From NCBI GenBank assembly GCA_022225965.2, contig JAKJXP020000007.1:372001-436000 (forward strand): a stretch of 64,000 nt of DNA, written 5' to 3'. The position numbers were made by a program, and so were the translations under genes. Positions 37,437 through 49,845 of the stretch are shown one piece after another (the stretch's first letter is position 1; each line of letters opens with the position of its first letter). The notes beneath the pieces are model-generated. The model was not told the DNA's origin and did not search any database. It was given only the letters and a program-made list of their open reading frames with translations. Origin of the DNA: Diatrype stigma. Taxonomy: Eukaryota > Ascomycota > Sordariomycetes > Xylariales > Diatrypaceae.

Positions 37437-40400
37437 ATGGACGACTATCCACCGGGCAGCTTGGACCACAACGTTCCCCTACTCGTCGTCTCTGGTCTTA
37501 CTACCGGTCCAGCCAAGCCTCTCTTGACAGACCCAGACCTGAAGGAACAGAGCACTCTGGTCCGGTCAGAGTTAGCTCCTGTGGATAACCGTGAAGCCAA
37601 AGCTATCTTGCGTTATATACAAGAGCGGGATGCCTCTAGTCTTCCCTGGAACCCGCAAGGAAGTTCAAAACCATACAGGTTTAGAATAAAGACGATAGGG
37701 AGGGTACGTCATGTTGATGCCCCTGGCGGCTCTCCTGCTGTTTGATGGGCATGGTCCTAGAGCTGTCGTATAACTGACCTCCATCAGGAGTTCCTACTTC
37801 CACCGCGTCAAGCCCGGCTTCCCGAGGATTTCGAGGCACCTCCGTCTGCCGCCGTCCTGCATTCCCCCTTCTCGCCTCTTACGCCCGGCTCGACTTTATA
37901 CCCAGATGGTCTTATAGACGCGCGATGGATAGGAAAGCACCGGGATCTCCTGCCTAGTATCTGCCTGTCATTTTATACCCTAACATCGGATCCTACTCTA
38001 GCTACGTTGCATGATAACCAGTTGAAAACCGATGTCAATGCCGTAAAGAATGCTATCAACCTGTCGGGCTATAAATGTCGCCTTGTCGTTGTTATACTCA
38101 GCGAGCAGTCACCGAGCTCTATGGTACAATTCCAGGAGAGGCTAGAAAACATAAGGAAAAGCACTGGACTAGACCCCAAAGCTTCTCTGTTTGTCTTCCC
38201 AACTCGGCGTTCCGAGGCTGAGCTTGAGTCTGCTGTCGATAGCATCTTGGGTGCTGTGTTCGATCAAGCTGTTGAATACTACCGCGACCTAGGCAGACAC
38301 GCACGTAAGAAAAAGGGGCGCGGTATTGTTCCACAACCTACCGTCCCGCCTACAAGCGGTACTTCGCATACCTTGTCTCTTCAAGGATGGAATGTCCGCT
38401 ATGACTTCAAAACAGCCGTCTTCGCCGAGTTTCGGCAGGAGATGGACATTGCCCTTCGCTCGTACGAACAAGCCTACGACACCTTGTTGGGCGCAGATGT
38501 GTTGGAGACCATACCTAGCTGGAGTCCTAGGTTTAATGACGGTCGATTGCTGGCTGACACAATAGCAATTCGAATCTTGAGATGTTTGTTATGGGCAGGG
38601 CAAAGCACCCTAGCCGTCAGGCGCTGGCAGGCTCATCGTGATAGAATGGCCGATATCATCGATAGAAAAGGCCGCGGTACCTTGACATATGGGTGGAAAG
38701 CCTTTGAGGCGAGGTGGACTGTCGTCATGGCGAACTTGATAGAAAGAGTCAAATTTCCGGAGCTAGATCCATCCACCATGTTACTATACCGCCCGCCCGA
38801 GAAGACCCTCTCTGCTGAGCGGTTACAACCATGGGAACTGCTACATCACCCGGGATATTGGTATCGCGCAGCAGCCCGCCACTTACTTGACCGGCGGAAG
38901 TTCGCCTACCAAATACCAGAAGATGATCGAACGCCTCCTGATACGTCGCTAGCAGGCCGGCGCATCACAAAATCGTATTCCTATGACTCCTATATGTGTC
39001 CAGAGCCATACGAGGAATATCCCTTGGTCGGGGAAGGCGTCAATCATGCACGAATGATATTTGATCTCCTGATGCGCGCCAAGGCTGAATTCCAGAAGCG
39101 TCGCCAATTACGACTGTCAGCAGAGCTAGCACTCGATTGTTCCAAAGAATTAGGGCGAGTACAGGCATGGAAGCAGATATTAGAACTGTTAACACCTCTG
39201 TGGAGAAGCATGACTTTCCGTGCAGAGGGATGGTGGGACATCACCGAGGCGCTTAGTTGGACATTACGGGATGCTGCCGTGGAAGTTGGACAGGCAAATC
39301 TCGTTATAGCTATCGACTGGGAACTGCTAAACAGAAGTAAGAACCAATTTATCAAACAATTCATCGGTCAAGCGCTGACATTTATAACAGGCTTCACCCA
39401 ACGTCCTAACTGGCATTATGATATAACAAAGTCTCTAGACGCTATGACCTTGAAACGTCGGCCAGAGGTTGCCTTCAGCGACAATGATGTCACGTCGTTT
39501 CTAAGGGCGTCATTCGTCTTTAGGCATGAAGAAGGGAAGGCAGGACACGCCTGTCTCGCTCAGTTGTCTATATCCTCTGCCGCTTTCGCGAGCGCGCCTC
39601 CAGTGACGCTAGAGAAGCTCCAAGTCGACTTTGACGGTAGTCTACGCACTATTCATCTCAAGCACTTACCTGGCGTGGGTCAGACGCCGAAGTCTTCAAA
39701 GCCCTATGTTTCCCATGTTGCCCTAGCTGAGGCAGAAGTCTCCAGTGATGAGGACTCAGGCGATGACTCTGAATCTCAGTCACAAACAGGCTCTGCCATT
39801 ATACTGGAGGGCACAGGAGACTTGACTGTTTCTCCTGGGCAGACACGTGTGTTCGAAATGGACGTTCCACTCCGGGAGCCTGGCGAGGCGAAAGCCTCAT
39901 CAATACAAATCTTTTTAGCCGCCGAATCCTTCAGGCTCAAATACGACATGAAAGTCCGGGAAGCCAATGTGCCAGGCTTCTGGTATTCTCACGCCTCTTC
40001 GAGAGTTACACGAATCAACCCACAAATCATCAAAGTCCTTCCCAGACCACCCAAAATGGAGCTCAGAATCAGTAACGAGTCGGATCAATACTACACAAAC
40101 GAACCCATCCAACTTGAAGTGGAGATACTCAACCAAGAGCAAGCAGATGCGAACACAAAATTGGATGTTAGCGTCTTTGGGCAAGATATACCTAGCTTCA
40201 AAGTACAGGTTGCAGACAGTGTCGAACGATCTAGCCCCCCAAGAGATGAAGAATCTCGTTTGAGTGGGATACCTATTGGCACTATAGAGAAATCGGGAAG
40301 TGCAAAAGCACTCGTGACGATTAGCCCGATCGAACAGCCTTCGGATTATAGCATAACAGTCAGAGCATCATACAGCCTTGTTTCGGACCCTGCAACACCG

Positions 40401-41597
40401 ATCATACAGGTCTTCACCTACGAACTCAGCGCCGTAACGCCCTTTGAAGCAAGTTACGATCTGTTGCCCAGGATCCATTCAGAATGGCCAAGTCTCTTTG
40501 ACTACAATGCCGTTCAAAGCTGGCCCGATGACGACGACACCCCTAGCCGGCCCTCAGGGCTCGCACAGAAATGGTCGCTCGTGACACGCTATTGCTCATT
40601 CGCATCAGAAGACCTCTCCATCACAGATCTCGACGTCAAGGTCATCGCCACACACGGAGGCGTAACATGCACAATTCACAAGGCCCAGCCCCTACTCCCG
40701 GGAGGACAGACCGTCAGCCCTAGAACGATTGAAGAAGCACAGTTCGACCTCATCGCCCAGAAGGCTAGTCTAGATGACCGTTCACCAGCGGCCGCAGAGT
40801 TCGCCTTCGAGATACGGTGGCGGCGGCCCGGGTCCGTCCACGATAATACACCGCCGAACGTCACAACGCTCCCCATCCCGCGATTCTTCGTCTCTGCCTC
40901 CGAGCCGCGCGTGCTCGCGAGCGTGTCGTACGGGTCCGCACCCGCCCCTACACTGCCCGTAACAGCGGCAACAGAAATCCCACAAGCAGCCCGGAAACAA
41001 CAGCCCCTCCTTCTCTTCCTCACCATCACGATCGAGAACCCGTCCTCGCACTTCCTCACGTTCGGGCTCACGATGGAACCCTCGGTCGCGGCGGCGGGGG
41101 CGGCGGGGGGCGGCGGCGAGGAGTTCGCCTTTTCGGGCCCCAAGACCACGACGCTCAACGTGCTGCCGGTGTCGCGCCGCTCCGTGTCCTACCGCCTGCT
41201 GCCGCTCGTCCGCGGCGCCTGGGTGCGCCCGAGGCTCCTCGTCCGCGACAAGTACTTCCAGAAGGTGCTCCGCGTCGTGCCGACCGAGGGGCTCAAGGGC
41301 GACAAGGACGGCGTCCTCGTGTGGGTCCCGCCGCTGGCTGATGAGGATGAGGACGAGGAAGAGGATGAAGACGAGGAGGAAAGTGAAGATGAGGAGGGAG
41401 AGGGGGGCGGAGAGGAAGAAGGAGATGGGGACAAAAAGGGGGAGGTAAAGGGGGGTGATGTAGATGGTGGTCAGAAGAAAGAGGATGAGAAGGAGAAGGA
41501 TGACGATGATGACGACGACAACGACGATGATGGCGACGATGACGATGATGAGAGTGAGGAAGACGAGGAAGACGAGGAAGATAAAGACGAGGAATAA
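37437..41597 (+). CDS. TRAPPC11: TRAPPC11-like TRAPP complex subunit (foie gras and gryzun domains)
   Basis: Subunit of TRAPP vesicle-tethering complexes acting in ER-Golgi and Golgi traffic. Two exons, 37437-37703 and 37788-41597, joined in phase 0 through a GTACGT donor and a CTGAC branch point, give 1358 residues. The foie gras region begins around residue 290 (SLQGWNVRYDFKTAVFAEFR, then helical repeats with LLHHPGYWYRAAARHL and FHLKMR-like segments). A beta-rich middle follows, and the gryzun region occupies about 1150-1270 (ITIENPSSHFLTFGLTME, VSRRSVSYRLLPLVRGAW). The last 85 residues or so are almost only Asp, Glu, Lys and Gly, an unusual extension. GC content rises sharply in the last 800 bases of the gene. 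No other intron is needed to keep the frame. Confidence 0.92.
41337..41597 (+). repeat. GAGGA/GATGA repeats coding an acidic C-terminal tail
   Basis: Purine-only trinucleotide-like repeats encoding Asp/Glu runs in TRAPPC11. The reverse strand gives an ORF of serine runs, which is a shadow. Confidence 0.9.
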
Positions 41598-42798
41598 GAA
41601 GGCATGGCGGCGATGGAGCTAGGTGATACGATAGCTAGCTGTCTGGGGATTCTTAGCAACCTCTCATCGTCTCGTCTCGTTCGTGGTAGACTAGCCTCGC
41701 CACGGTAACTGGGGGCAGAGGGGTAGTTCTTTTCGAAATACACTGGGAGATAGGCGTCTATTGTGTTATGGCTACCGAGATAGAGTGGGAAGGGAAGTGC
41801 GTGTGTGTCAAGCTCCCATGGATAACAATCGTCATGTTTCTGCATTTCCGTGACTCTGGATGTCAAGCAAGGCCAAGACATGAAATTCTTCGTGCCCCCT
41901 TTTAAGACCAAACCTGGAGAGTACCTTGGCCGTTAGGTATATTCAATAGACAGTAGCAGACCATGAGGCGACCCCGCAGCCCCGCAACCCAGAGGTCTTG
42001 ATCTCTCCCTATCGCTTGCCTCATCACTCAGGTCTCTTCCAGGTTGTCAGGAACCTGGAAGCGTAGCTCCAAGTCAATCCTAAATATCTGATTGGTTCAC
42101 GGCTTGTGGTTTGGCAAGGTAGTACAGGTACAGGTACAGTACAATTCCTATGTAGGGCACTGAGAGGGGCTACGACCCACCTGGTGGGTAGTGGGTAGTC
42201 AGGTAGTGTAGACTGTGTAGCAACTAAGGAGCCTAAGGTTCCACCAGGCAGGTACATACATGCCTTACCTAGGTGGGCATATGATGTATGTGCCTATCCA
42301 ACATTGAATGTATTGCACCACAAGCCTGACAAGGTCTCTCCCTATTCGTACCTGGTTATGTAACGGGTATCGGTCCTAGCAACCATTCGGCCGGGCATCT
42401 CGTATGTAAACATCCACCCCTCTGTAGTTACCACAAAGGGTATCAATCATCCGTTGTCCATTAGCGATATTCACTACTCCGTATTCCAGCTCGACCGAAC
42501 CTGTGCCTCCAGGACAGCATCTGGCCTTGCGCAGCAGTCTTAACCACACCGCGTATCCTCGTCACCATCGATTGGCTATTTACGGTGAGTCTAGCATACG
42601 ATCCCGTCAGTGCTGAGGGTGGATAAGTTGCCAGATCCAGCAATAGCGATCCCCCAACAAACGGTGATGCCCAGCTGCTATGCAGTTGGGGGATGGGACG
42701 GGACGGGACGGAGCGAGCATGTCCACAGCTAACATCGCGAAATGGCCAGGCCCGCGAAAGAGACTCGGTTAAGTCCTCTCAGAAGACTCGAGAAGAAG
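41598..42798. other. Intergenic region TRAPPC11 to MOB1
   Basis: No gene recognised. GGGAC repeats occur near 42695-42712, with a TACCTAGGTG motif near 42266. Confidence 0.65.
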
Positions 42799-43938
42799 AT
42801 GACTTCGTTCATCACCACCGTGTATGTGAAGATCTGTCTATCTGTTTATCGTCGTAATGGTCGTCGCATCCAGTTCCCAACCCCGCCCCCTCCCCACCCC
42901 TGATGCCCCTGGTGGCACCGCCCCTGATGCTGCTGCCCCTCCTCCTCTACCTCCCCCAAATCCCGCGAAAGATGACGACGACGCCGCCGCCGCCGCCGCC
43001 GCCGCCGCTGCCCTTCCGCAGCAAGAAGAAGGAAAGACGAAGAGGACCAAGACCAAGACCAAGACCAAAACAAAAACAAGCACAGCGAAGGACACGCGGG
43101 CTGACAAGCAGCATCGGCGCAACGGCGCATCGCGCGACGAGGACAACAGCAACCAGCGCACGCGCAACCAGTTCCGCTCCCGCGCGGGCAAGGGCGGCAA
43201 CACGAGCTACCAGCTGCGGCAGTACGCCGAGGCGACGCTGGGCGGCGGCAGCCTGCGCAAGGTGGTGAAGCTGCCCGAGGGCGAGGACGAGAACGAGTGG
43301 CTGGCCGTCAACATGGTCGATTTCTACAACCAGATCAACCTGCTCTACGGCGCCATCACCGAGTTCTGCTCGCCGCAGTCGTGCCCCGAGATGAAGGCCA
43401 CGGACGAGTGAGTTTAGTTTTCTCCCTTCTTTCTTTCTTTCCCTGCTTTATTTTGTTCTTCTCGTACTACTAGTAGCTGGACCCATTTTTTCCCTCGCTA
43501 CGACTGCTTTGCTTGCTTGCGTGATTGCTCGAACTCTTTCTTACGTACGTGCGCGCCCGCAGGTTCGAGTACCTCTGGCAGGACGGCGAGACGTACAAGC
43601 GGCCGACCAAGATGGCGGCGCCGGCGTACATCGAGCAGCTGATGGGCTGGGTGCAGGGCAACATCGACAACGAGGCGGTGCTGCCGAGCCGCATCGGCGT
43701 GCCCTTCCCCAAGTCGTTCCCGAGCCTCGTGCGCCAGATCTTCAAGCGCCTCTACCGCGTCTACGCCCACATCTACTGCCACCACTACCCCGTCATCCGC
43801 GAGCTCGGCCTCGAGCCCCACCTCAACACCTCCTTCAAGCAGTACGTCCTCTTCATCGACGAGCACGGCCTCGCCAGCGGCAAGGACTACTGGGGCCCCC
43901 TCGGCGACCTCGTCGAGAGCATGCTGCGCAGCGATTGA
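42799..43938 (+). CDS. MOB1: MOB1 kinase activator
   Basis: Co-activator of NDR/LATS-type (Dbf2/Sid2) kinases in the mitotic exit and septation network. Three exons, 42799-42821, 43150-43407 and 43563-43938, encode 218 residues, the usual Mob1 length. Exon 1 (23 bases) gives MTSFITT plus two bases of a Val codon before GTATGT. Exon 2 enters after AACAG, so the N-terminus reads [20 protein letters not shown], as in other Mob1 proteins. The core has [39 protein letters not shown], the Cys pair of [26 protein letters not shown] and the two zinc-binding His in AHIYCHHYP. The open frame 42857-43149, with polyalanine and KT repeats, is intronic on this model. The 43408-43562 intron uses GTGAGT. Confidence 0.93.
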
Positions 43939-44853
43939 AGATTGAGGATTGAGGTCGAGGTTGAGATTGAGATTTTTCGAATCGAATCCCAGTCTTCCTG
44001 GGTAGGATGGAGTTCGTTCGTTCGTTCGATTGATATGGATAAGGAAGGAGGCAAAGCAAGCAAAGGATGCGTGCGGGGTGTTTTTTATTTAGTATTGGTG
44101 TTTTTTTCCCCCGGCGTTCGGAGGGAAAGAAGGCTTCGTTCGCCGGAGATTCTTTGTTAGGGAACGGAATGGATACAGCATGCTCAGGGTTTCAAGGGCG
44201 ACACGGGAGGAAAAGAAGAGGATTGCATATTGTGGCCGACGTTGTCTCGCTCCGGTCAGCTGGCTGGGCTACTACTACTATCAACTACTAACAAGTAGAG
44301 AAGCCTAGGGGCGCCGGTCTCGTTGGAAGACTTTCGATGCGAACGATGCGAACGATCGGCATCCTAACTAATCCAGTATATCTTGATAATAATGAGGCTT
44401 TGGCAAATCATCATTGCAAGGCAGGTTTATGTTTTGTGTTATGCACAAGGACTAGCTATTATGCTGCAGCCAAACAGGTGCCAGTGCACGAAACGTTGAT
44501 TTCTTACTTTATTTGTAGTTTGTTTTACACCCGTGTAAGTAAGATGGGCTGCTAACATGAACCCCAAAAGCCAGTGTCGTTGTAAAGCCAGTGTCGTTGT
44601 ACCCATTCAATAGCTACTCTCCAAATCTTAAATCGTCATGTCATGCTTATTTGCATGTGTGATACCAAGTGACGCCACGATGCCGCAAAAGTTTGTGCCC
44701 GTTCCAGGGATTTTACGGCTTCATCGTAGTCAACTGTCACTCTCATCCGGCCTCATTCGTTGTCGTTGTTGTATGTGCTTGCATTGGCTCATGATCTATG
44801 CATAGCCTCTTGTTCCTACTGTCTCTTGCTGTAGGCTGTATAGTTGCCTCTTC
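43939..44853. other. Convergent 3' flanks of MOB1 and the SLC25 carrier
   Basis: No gene seen. Contains short direct repeats (AGCCAGTGTCGTTGTA near 44569-44600) and GTTC repeats near 44014-44028. Confidence 0.65.
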
Positions 44854-46194
44854 TCAATCAATATCTTCGAGGGTATTGATTCGCTTCTTCAGAAACTCAA
44901 ACGCCGAGAAGAAGACGGCGTTCACGGCGGCTGATCGTCCCATGGAGACCCCTAAGCCACGATACATATCCCGTCGGAAAAACTGTATCTTGGGTATGGG
45001 CACTTTTTGCCCCTTCGAGTACATGAGGGCATTTCGTTGGTAGATGCTCTTGGCGGAATCGATGGGGTCTGTTCAAAAATCGGGTTAGTTCAAATTGGTA
45101 CCTGACGCCGAGACACATTGGGGTTCACCAACATATCATCGCCCAGGAAACGATGCCACAGAGCGCACCAGCCGCGAGAACGGCAACGGGGTTCTTATGG
45201 GCATCTTTCCCACTGAAGGTTGTCAATAATTGCTTGCTACTTTCGTACGTGGCAAAATAGATTCCCGTCCCTAGCGTGTCTCTCACTATATAAGATCTAT
45301 CAGTTAGAATTGCCCAGGATTTTCCATTGTCGCACATCTCAACGCCATCTGGACTTACGAAGATGTAGGTTGAGCCCCGTGTACATTCCGCTAAACCCAC
45401 GGTGCCTCACGATGTTCGCCAAGGTCTTGAAGGTGCCTTTATTGTGGTAGCTAAGAGCAATAGTTTGTTTCTTCGGATCGGCGTTCTTCTGGTTTGCCAT
45501 AAGGACTGATACTTGGGCGCTCAACTTAGTTAACTCGAACGGACCTGTACGCACAAGGGTCAGTTCCAGCTCCGGGTCTAAGACACTTGCTGCCTGTCTG
45601 TGCACGTTTCAATCTCTCTACCACTTACAAGCTATGAACGTGATACCGGAGCCGGCAGTAGCACCGGCAGCTCCAAAGCAGGCAATGGTGCCCAGGCTCG
45701 GATACGTTCCATTCTTGTTGACGTGTTCGAGGGGGCAGAATCCCAGGTGTTTTCCCATCCAATCGGAGTATATGTATTTGGAGCGCTGGTAAATGGAGAA
45801 CGATATCGTTCGTACGAGGGTTACACTAGCTAGCGGCGCGGTCACACCTGAAGCCATCGTCAAGTCAGCCATTCAGCCAGAGACATTCGGTCGGCAGAGC
45901 ACAAAGGCAACACTCACCTCGGAAAAACCCCCGGACACCTTCAGACTGATAGGTCTCTCTAACGCAGTGGAGAAATCCATTGTAGGGGTAGGTCTGCAGG
46001 CGAGTCTTGACGCTGTCGAGAGGGAAGGCCGTTATGGTCGACAAGACGCTGGCAGAACTGGCCGAGACCTCGGTTCGGTAACGCTTCACCCACCTCCTGG
46101 GCTTCTCACCCCCGGTATTGAGTTGAGGCATGGTCCGAGTCCGAATTGGAGGCGTCGCGCCGGTGACATCTTGGATGCTGGACTCGGCTGGCAT
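44854..46194 (-). CDS. Mitochondrial carrier family (SLC25) protein
   Basis: Inner-membrane metabolite carrier with three repeats of about 100 residues. Five minus-strand exons, 46194-45918, 45847-45629, 45544-45359, 45285-45133 and 45068-44854, give 349 residues with all phases consistent. Each repeat shows its Px[DE]xx[KR] signature: PLDSVKTRLQ (58-67), PFELTKLSAQ (167-176) and PIDSAKSIYQ (280-289), plus linked GFFRG, GMYTG and GLGVS elements. The fourth intron has a GTTGGT donor. The substrate cannot be told; the second signature has Glu-Leu in place of the usual Asp-hydrophobic pair. A later ATG in frame at 46131 could also start the protein. Confidence 0.88.
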
Positions 46195-48640
46195 TGCTCT
46201 CGAGGAGCAGGCGGCAGCAGAAGCAGGAGAGGCTTCTGTTGTATTGCGGGAAAGCGTCAGACAGTGGCCTCATAAAGAGGACCAGAGTCATCAGCGCGGT
46301 CGCGATACAATGGAATCGGCTGTTGGCAACAGGAGATGTGCCATCAAGACCCAAGACCCTTGATGGTTTCGATCAGAGAAATCTGGGGGGGTGGACGAGA
46401 AGATGCGGGGTTCTTGGAACTGGAAGGATGGAATTGGACCTTATAAGTTATGGGATTACAGGTTACAGATCGGTATGCGTAGGCAGATATGAAGCTCAAT
46501 GGCGGGACGGATATGTAGATAGGAGATATGATGCAGAAGGCAGGTATTCAACGAGAAGGTAGCAGTCGAATGGCTCAAGGCTGTTCAATGTTCAGTTTTG
46601 TTGGTTTTGTTGTGGTACAGTGTCTGAATGTCTGGGTGTACATACGCTGATACGGTACCACAGCGCAACGTTGGAGCGTGGAGAGATCAGTTAGATGGAT
46701 CAGTTAGGCCACGGCATGTATGTAAACTTTGGATGTATGTAATGTAGGTACTATGTAATGCATTGTATGTATTTTTTGTAGTTATACCTGCCCTGGTTGT
46801 CTGTGTGTATGTGCGTATGTGTGCATGTATTCAGATAGGCAGTATAAGTAATGTGCTAAGGTGGCTAATGGATAATGAAGCTCGGTCATAGGCGGACTGT
46901 TCTGACTGTCTGGCCGTAGGGCAATGGCTCAGGGTTTCGTTTCGATGTTTTTGCGGGGATGGGGCCATCTCGATGACACACAAAGACATGTGGATACCCA
47001 GGTACCTAGGTACATGTAGCTATGGTCAAGGAGCAGGGGCAAGTGGCATGAGGATGGGCTTGAATGCGCTTGAACGGGTAGACCCCAACTCCCTATGCAG
47101 GTGCAAGTCTGGGGAAGACGAGACAAGACCTGGGGGAACGGGGCCGCTTGTCTGTCATAACCTAAATAAATCGCCTACAAGTTGCAACCAGGTGCTAGGC
47201 AGGGCAGGCAGGCATCGAAGAATAGGTAGCAGACAACACGGAATGGAGAGAGTTCCATCGGAGGCAGCAAGGCCGGTCCTACAAGTACAACCATCCTGCT
47301 GTTGATCATCTTCTTTATTGGTCACTAGGGTGCGTGCCTTCATGAGGGGAAACAGTGGGAATACGTGATTGGTCACTGTCATAGTACGAAGTCGGGTACA
47401 TGTACATAGGCGCTCGGCGCGGTACACGGGCAGACAGGGCTCTAACTAACCGTCCTGCTATCTCCACATTCCTAGACTACCTACCTACTTACATAACATG
47501 GATACATGAGGTAACTCCAGATATAGGTTAAGCTTACCGTTATCTGAAGCAATACGGCGTACGGTGATGATCTCAGGCGGCTATCAGGCCGCCAGGAGTG
47601 AGTAGGTATCTATCTATCGGTTGGCGTTGATACTTTGTAACGGCCGCTACCTTCGTAGACGCCATCTTTGCACCTCTCATGCCCAGTGACGTCATTGTCC
47701 ACATTCTAGATCTTCGAAATTGGCAATCCAACACCAGAACTTCAAACTTATACCCAGGTGGTAAGAAGCCGGCATCCTACATGCATGAATAGGTATACGT
47801 AGGTACCTACCTACCTAGTAGGTTGAAAATACACGTCTGCAATTGGCTTGTTGGTCCACATGGCTTAGGACGTGCCTACCTCGACTTACATAGGTAGGTA
47901 GGTCATACACACTTCATAGGCATGCAAAAGGTAACTTTATTACATATCTCAGGCAAGCCCAGGGAACTCCTCAAACCAAGGTGGGGACTCCAGCTGCCAT
48001 CTGTAGGCTATCTTACCCCAAGACCACCTCGAATACTACCTAATACTTATGTAGGTGGCTTGGGAGGCTTCGTTTTCATACCCCGCTGAACCCTGAAAAG
48101 CTTAGCCTGCAGGCTGAAGCTCCTTGGGTTCCTACTGCAAGTCTGCAACTGGCGGAATGCCGCAGAGCACATATATAGGTCTCCGACATGTTCTTTCCAT
48201 CACGCCATCCACTATCCGGGGAGGACCGTTGTAGACTAGGTCTCACATCAAGACCCGAAGTAAGCTATGCTCAAAGCAATGTGGTGTGATAAGCCGAGAA
48301 GTTCTAGACTAGACCAATGGCAAGACCAATTAAAAATTCCTTCAGAGTGATATATGCCCGACCAGTTCTCACGCCGCCGGCCAGTACCACGTTGCTTAGG
48401 TATTGCTTAGGTATGTTCTGCCACTGGTCCAAGATGGGTTCAACATCAAGTTTGCTTGCGATAGACAGCCTTGCAAGCTGTCGACTATATGCCGGGCTAT
48501 CGCAAACATAGTCCCAATGATTTGTTCAGCATTTGAACCGTCATGTCGTAATGTGTGTATGCAGTATCGGTTATGTAGCTCTCGAGGGGTGTTCTTATGT
48601 TTTGTTAGCAACACGTGATCTTGTTCTGGCAGAAAGTGCC
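46195..48640. other. Intergenic region with TACCTAGGTA motifs
   Basis: No gene recognised. TG/GTAT-rich tracts lie at about 46715-46840, and the palindromic motif occurs near 47002-47013, 47799-47823 and 47886-47900. Confidence 0.6.
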
Positions 48641-48961
48641 TTACTTGGACTTCTTGGCTTTCTCCAGTGCCTGGTAATAATTGTACCCATGACGAATAAA
48701 ATGATGGCGGAAGTAGCTAGTCAACAGGATGTTCTTGAGAACAGCATGCTCCAGACCACGTTCTCTGGCGGCAGCCTCCAAGAACCGGACCGTTCTGAGA
48801 ACTCCTCGGACATCTAGCTTGGCGTCTTTCTCGCGAAAGGCTGTTCTGAGCTTGTCTCGGGCGACAAATCGAGCCGGTTTCGCGAACTGCACTGCGTGCA
48901 GCAATCCCCGGTAGAGATAGCGATACGCATGGGTAACTTCAAGCTCTGCCATGCTTGCCAT
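48641..48961 (-). CDS. LYR-motif mitochondrial protein (DUF1763 type)
   Basis: Unspliced, 106 residues. The LYR motif is at residues 16-18 in AYRYLYRGLLHAV, followed by an Arg/Lys-rich helix (FAKPARFVARDKLRTAFRE) with the typical Phe. Two more helices and a Lys-rich C-terminus follow (FIRHGYNYYQALEKAKKSK). LYR proteins are small helical mitochondrial factors that bind acyl-ACP and assist Fe-S cluster, respiratory complex or ribosome assembly. The DUF1763 name is from memory of fungal homologues. Two in-frame ATGs lie at the start (residues 1 and 4). Confidence 0.85.
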   Translation of the reverse strand: MASMAELEVTHAYRYLYRGLLHAVQFAKPARFVARDKLRTAFREKDAKLDVRGVLRTVRFLEAAARERGLEHAVLKNILLTSYFRHHFIRHGYNYYQALEKAKKSK

Positions 48962-49845
48962 AAGAAGGGACTAGGACAAGGCGCCGCACGTAGGTCCTAA
49001 ATAACCTGGTAGAAAAAGGGTGAGTATAATAGCCTTCGTAGCTTCGGTGTTCAGGAGATCGGAGCGCTCACCTCGCAGCACCTGGGCATTGGATATCTGT
49101 ATATCTGTGGACGTCCAGTTCCCGAGAATCTGATGCGCTAGTTATGTGCAAACTGAAAAAGGTGTGGATCTCTATACGTTTGATTGGCTGATACGAAAAA
49201 GTAGTACATACACCTTGGCTATATCTACGACCTTGACAACTGAGTGACCTGTGGATTACTACCTAGGACCATACGTAACATATATGTACTACCTGTAGTT
49301 AGGTAGTTGTTAATGCTAAGGTATGGCAGTATGAGCATGTATGTGTGTATAAAGGAGATAGGATACTACATACGTACATACATACCTACATATGACTCCA
49401 ACGACTGGAAGCTCTGAACACTGCCATATATTCCCGAGGTCCTAAGCAAGTGCCTGCCTGTACCTACTCAATAGCGCCGGAAAGGTCGGTCTAGCTGCAT
49501 GTAGGATGTATTGTGGTATGGCACGGCTGGTATGGCACGGCTGGTATGGTATGGTACGGTACAGCATTCCTCATTCGACCGATCACATGTCCACGGATGC
49601 ATGTAATTGGTGATGAGACTATGTGACCACTTTTGTTACCATCGCCGCCTCTCCTCCCGCCTCCTATGTGTTGTTGTTGTTCTGATTCCTTCCATCCTAT
49701 GTATAATCCAGTCCGTATCTCCCTAACTGGCTTTGGCATTCCCTATTGTAACTATTTTAAGCCTCCTCTAGACTTAGGATGACCCAGGCCTCCTGCGTGT
49801 ACTAATTTAATTTAATCCTCATTTGTCGTCTGTCACCTAAGGCTC
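48962..49845. other. Divergent promoter region LYR/CHY-RING
   Basis: No gene seen. A degenerate GGTATGGCAC array lies at about 49512-49560, and short TACATA repeats at about 49369-49392. Confidence 0.65.

Noticed and set aside
42857..43149. Long N-terminal extension of MOB1 with polyalanine and KT repeats
   Set aside because: A splice model gives the exact standard Mob1 start with matching phase, so this is intron.
45793..46275. 160-codon plus-strand ORF opposite the carrier
   Set aside because: Antisense shadow of carrier exons 1 and 2.
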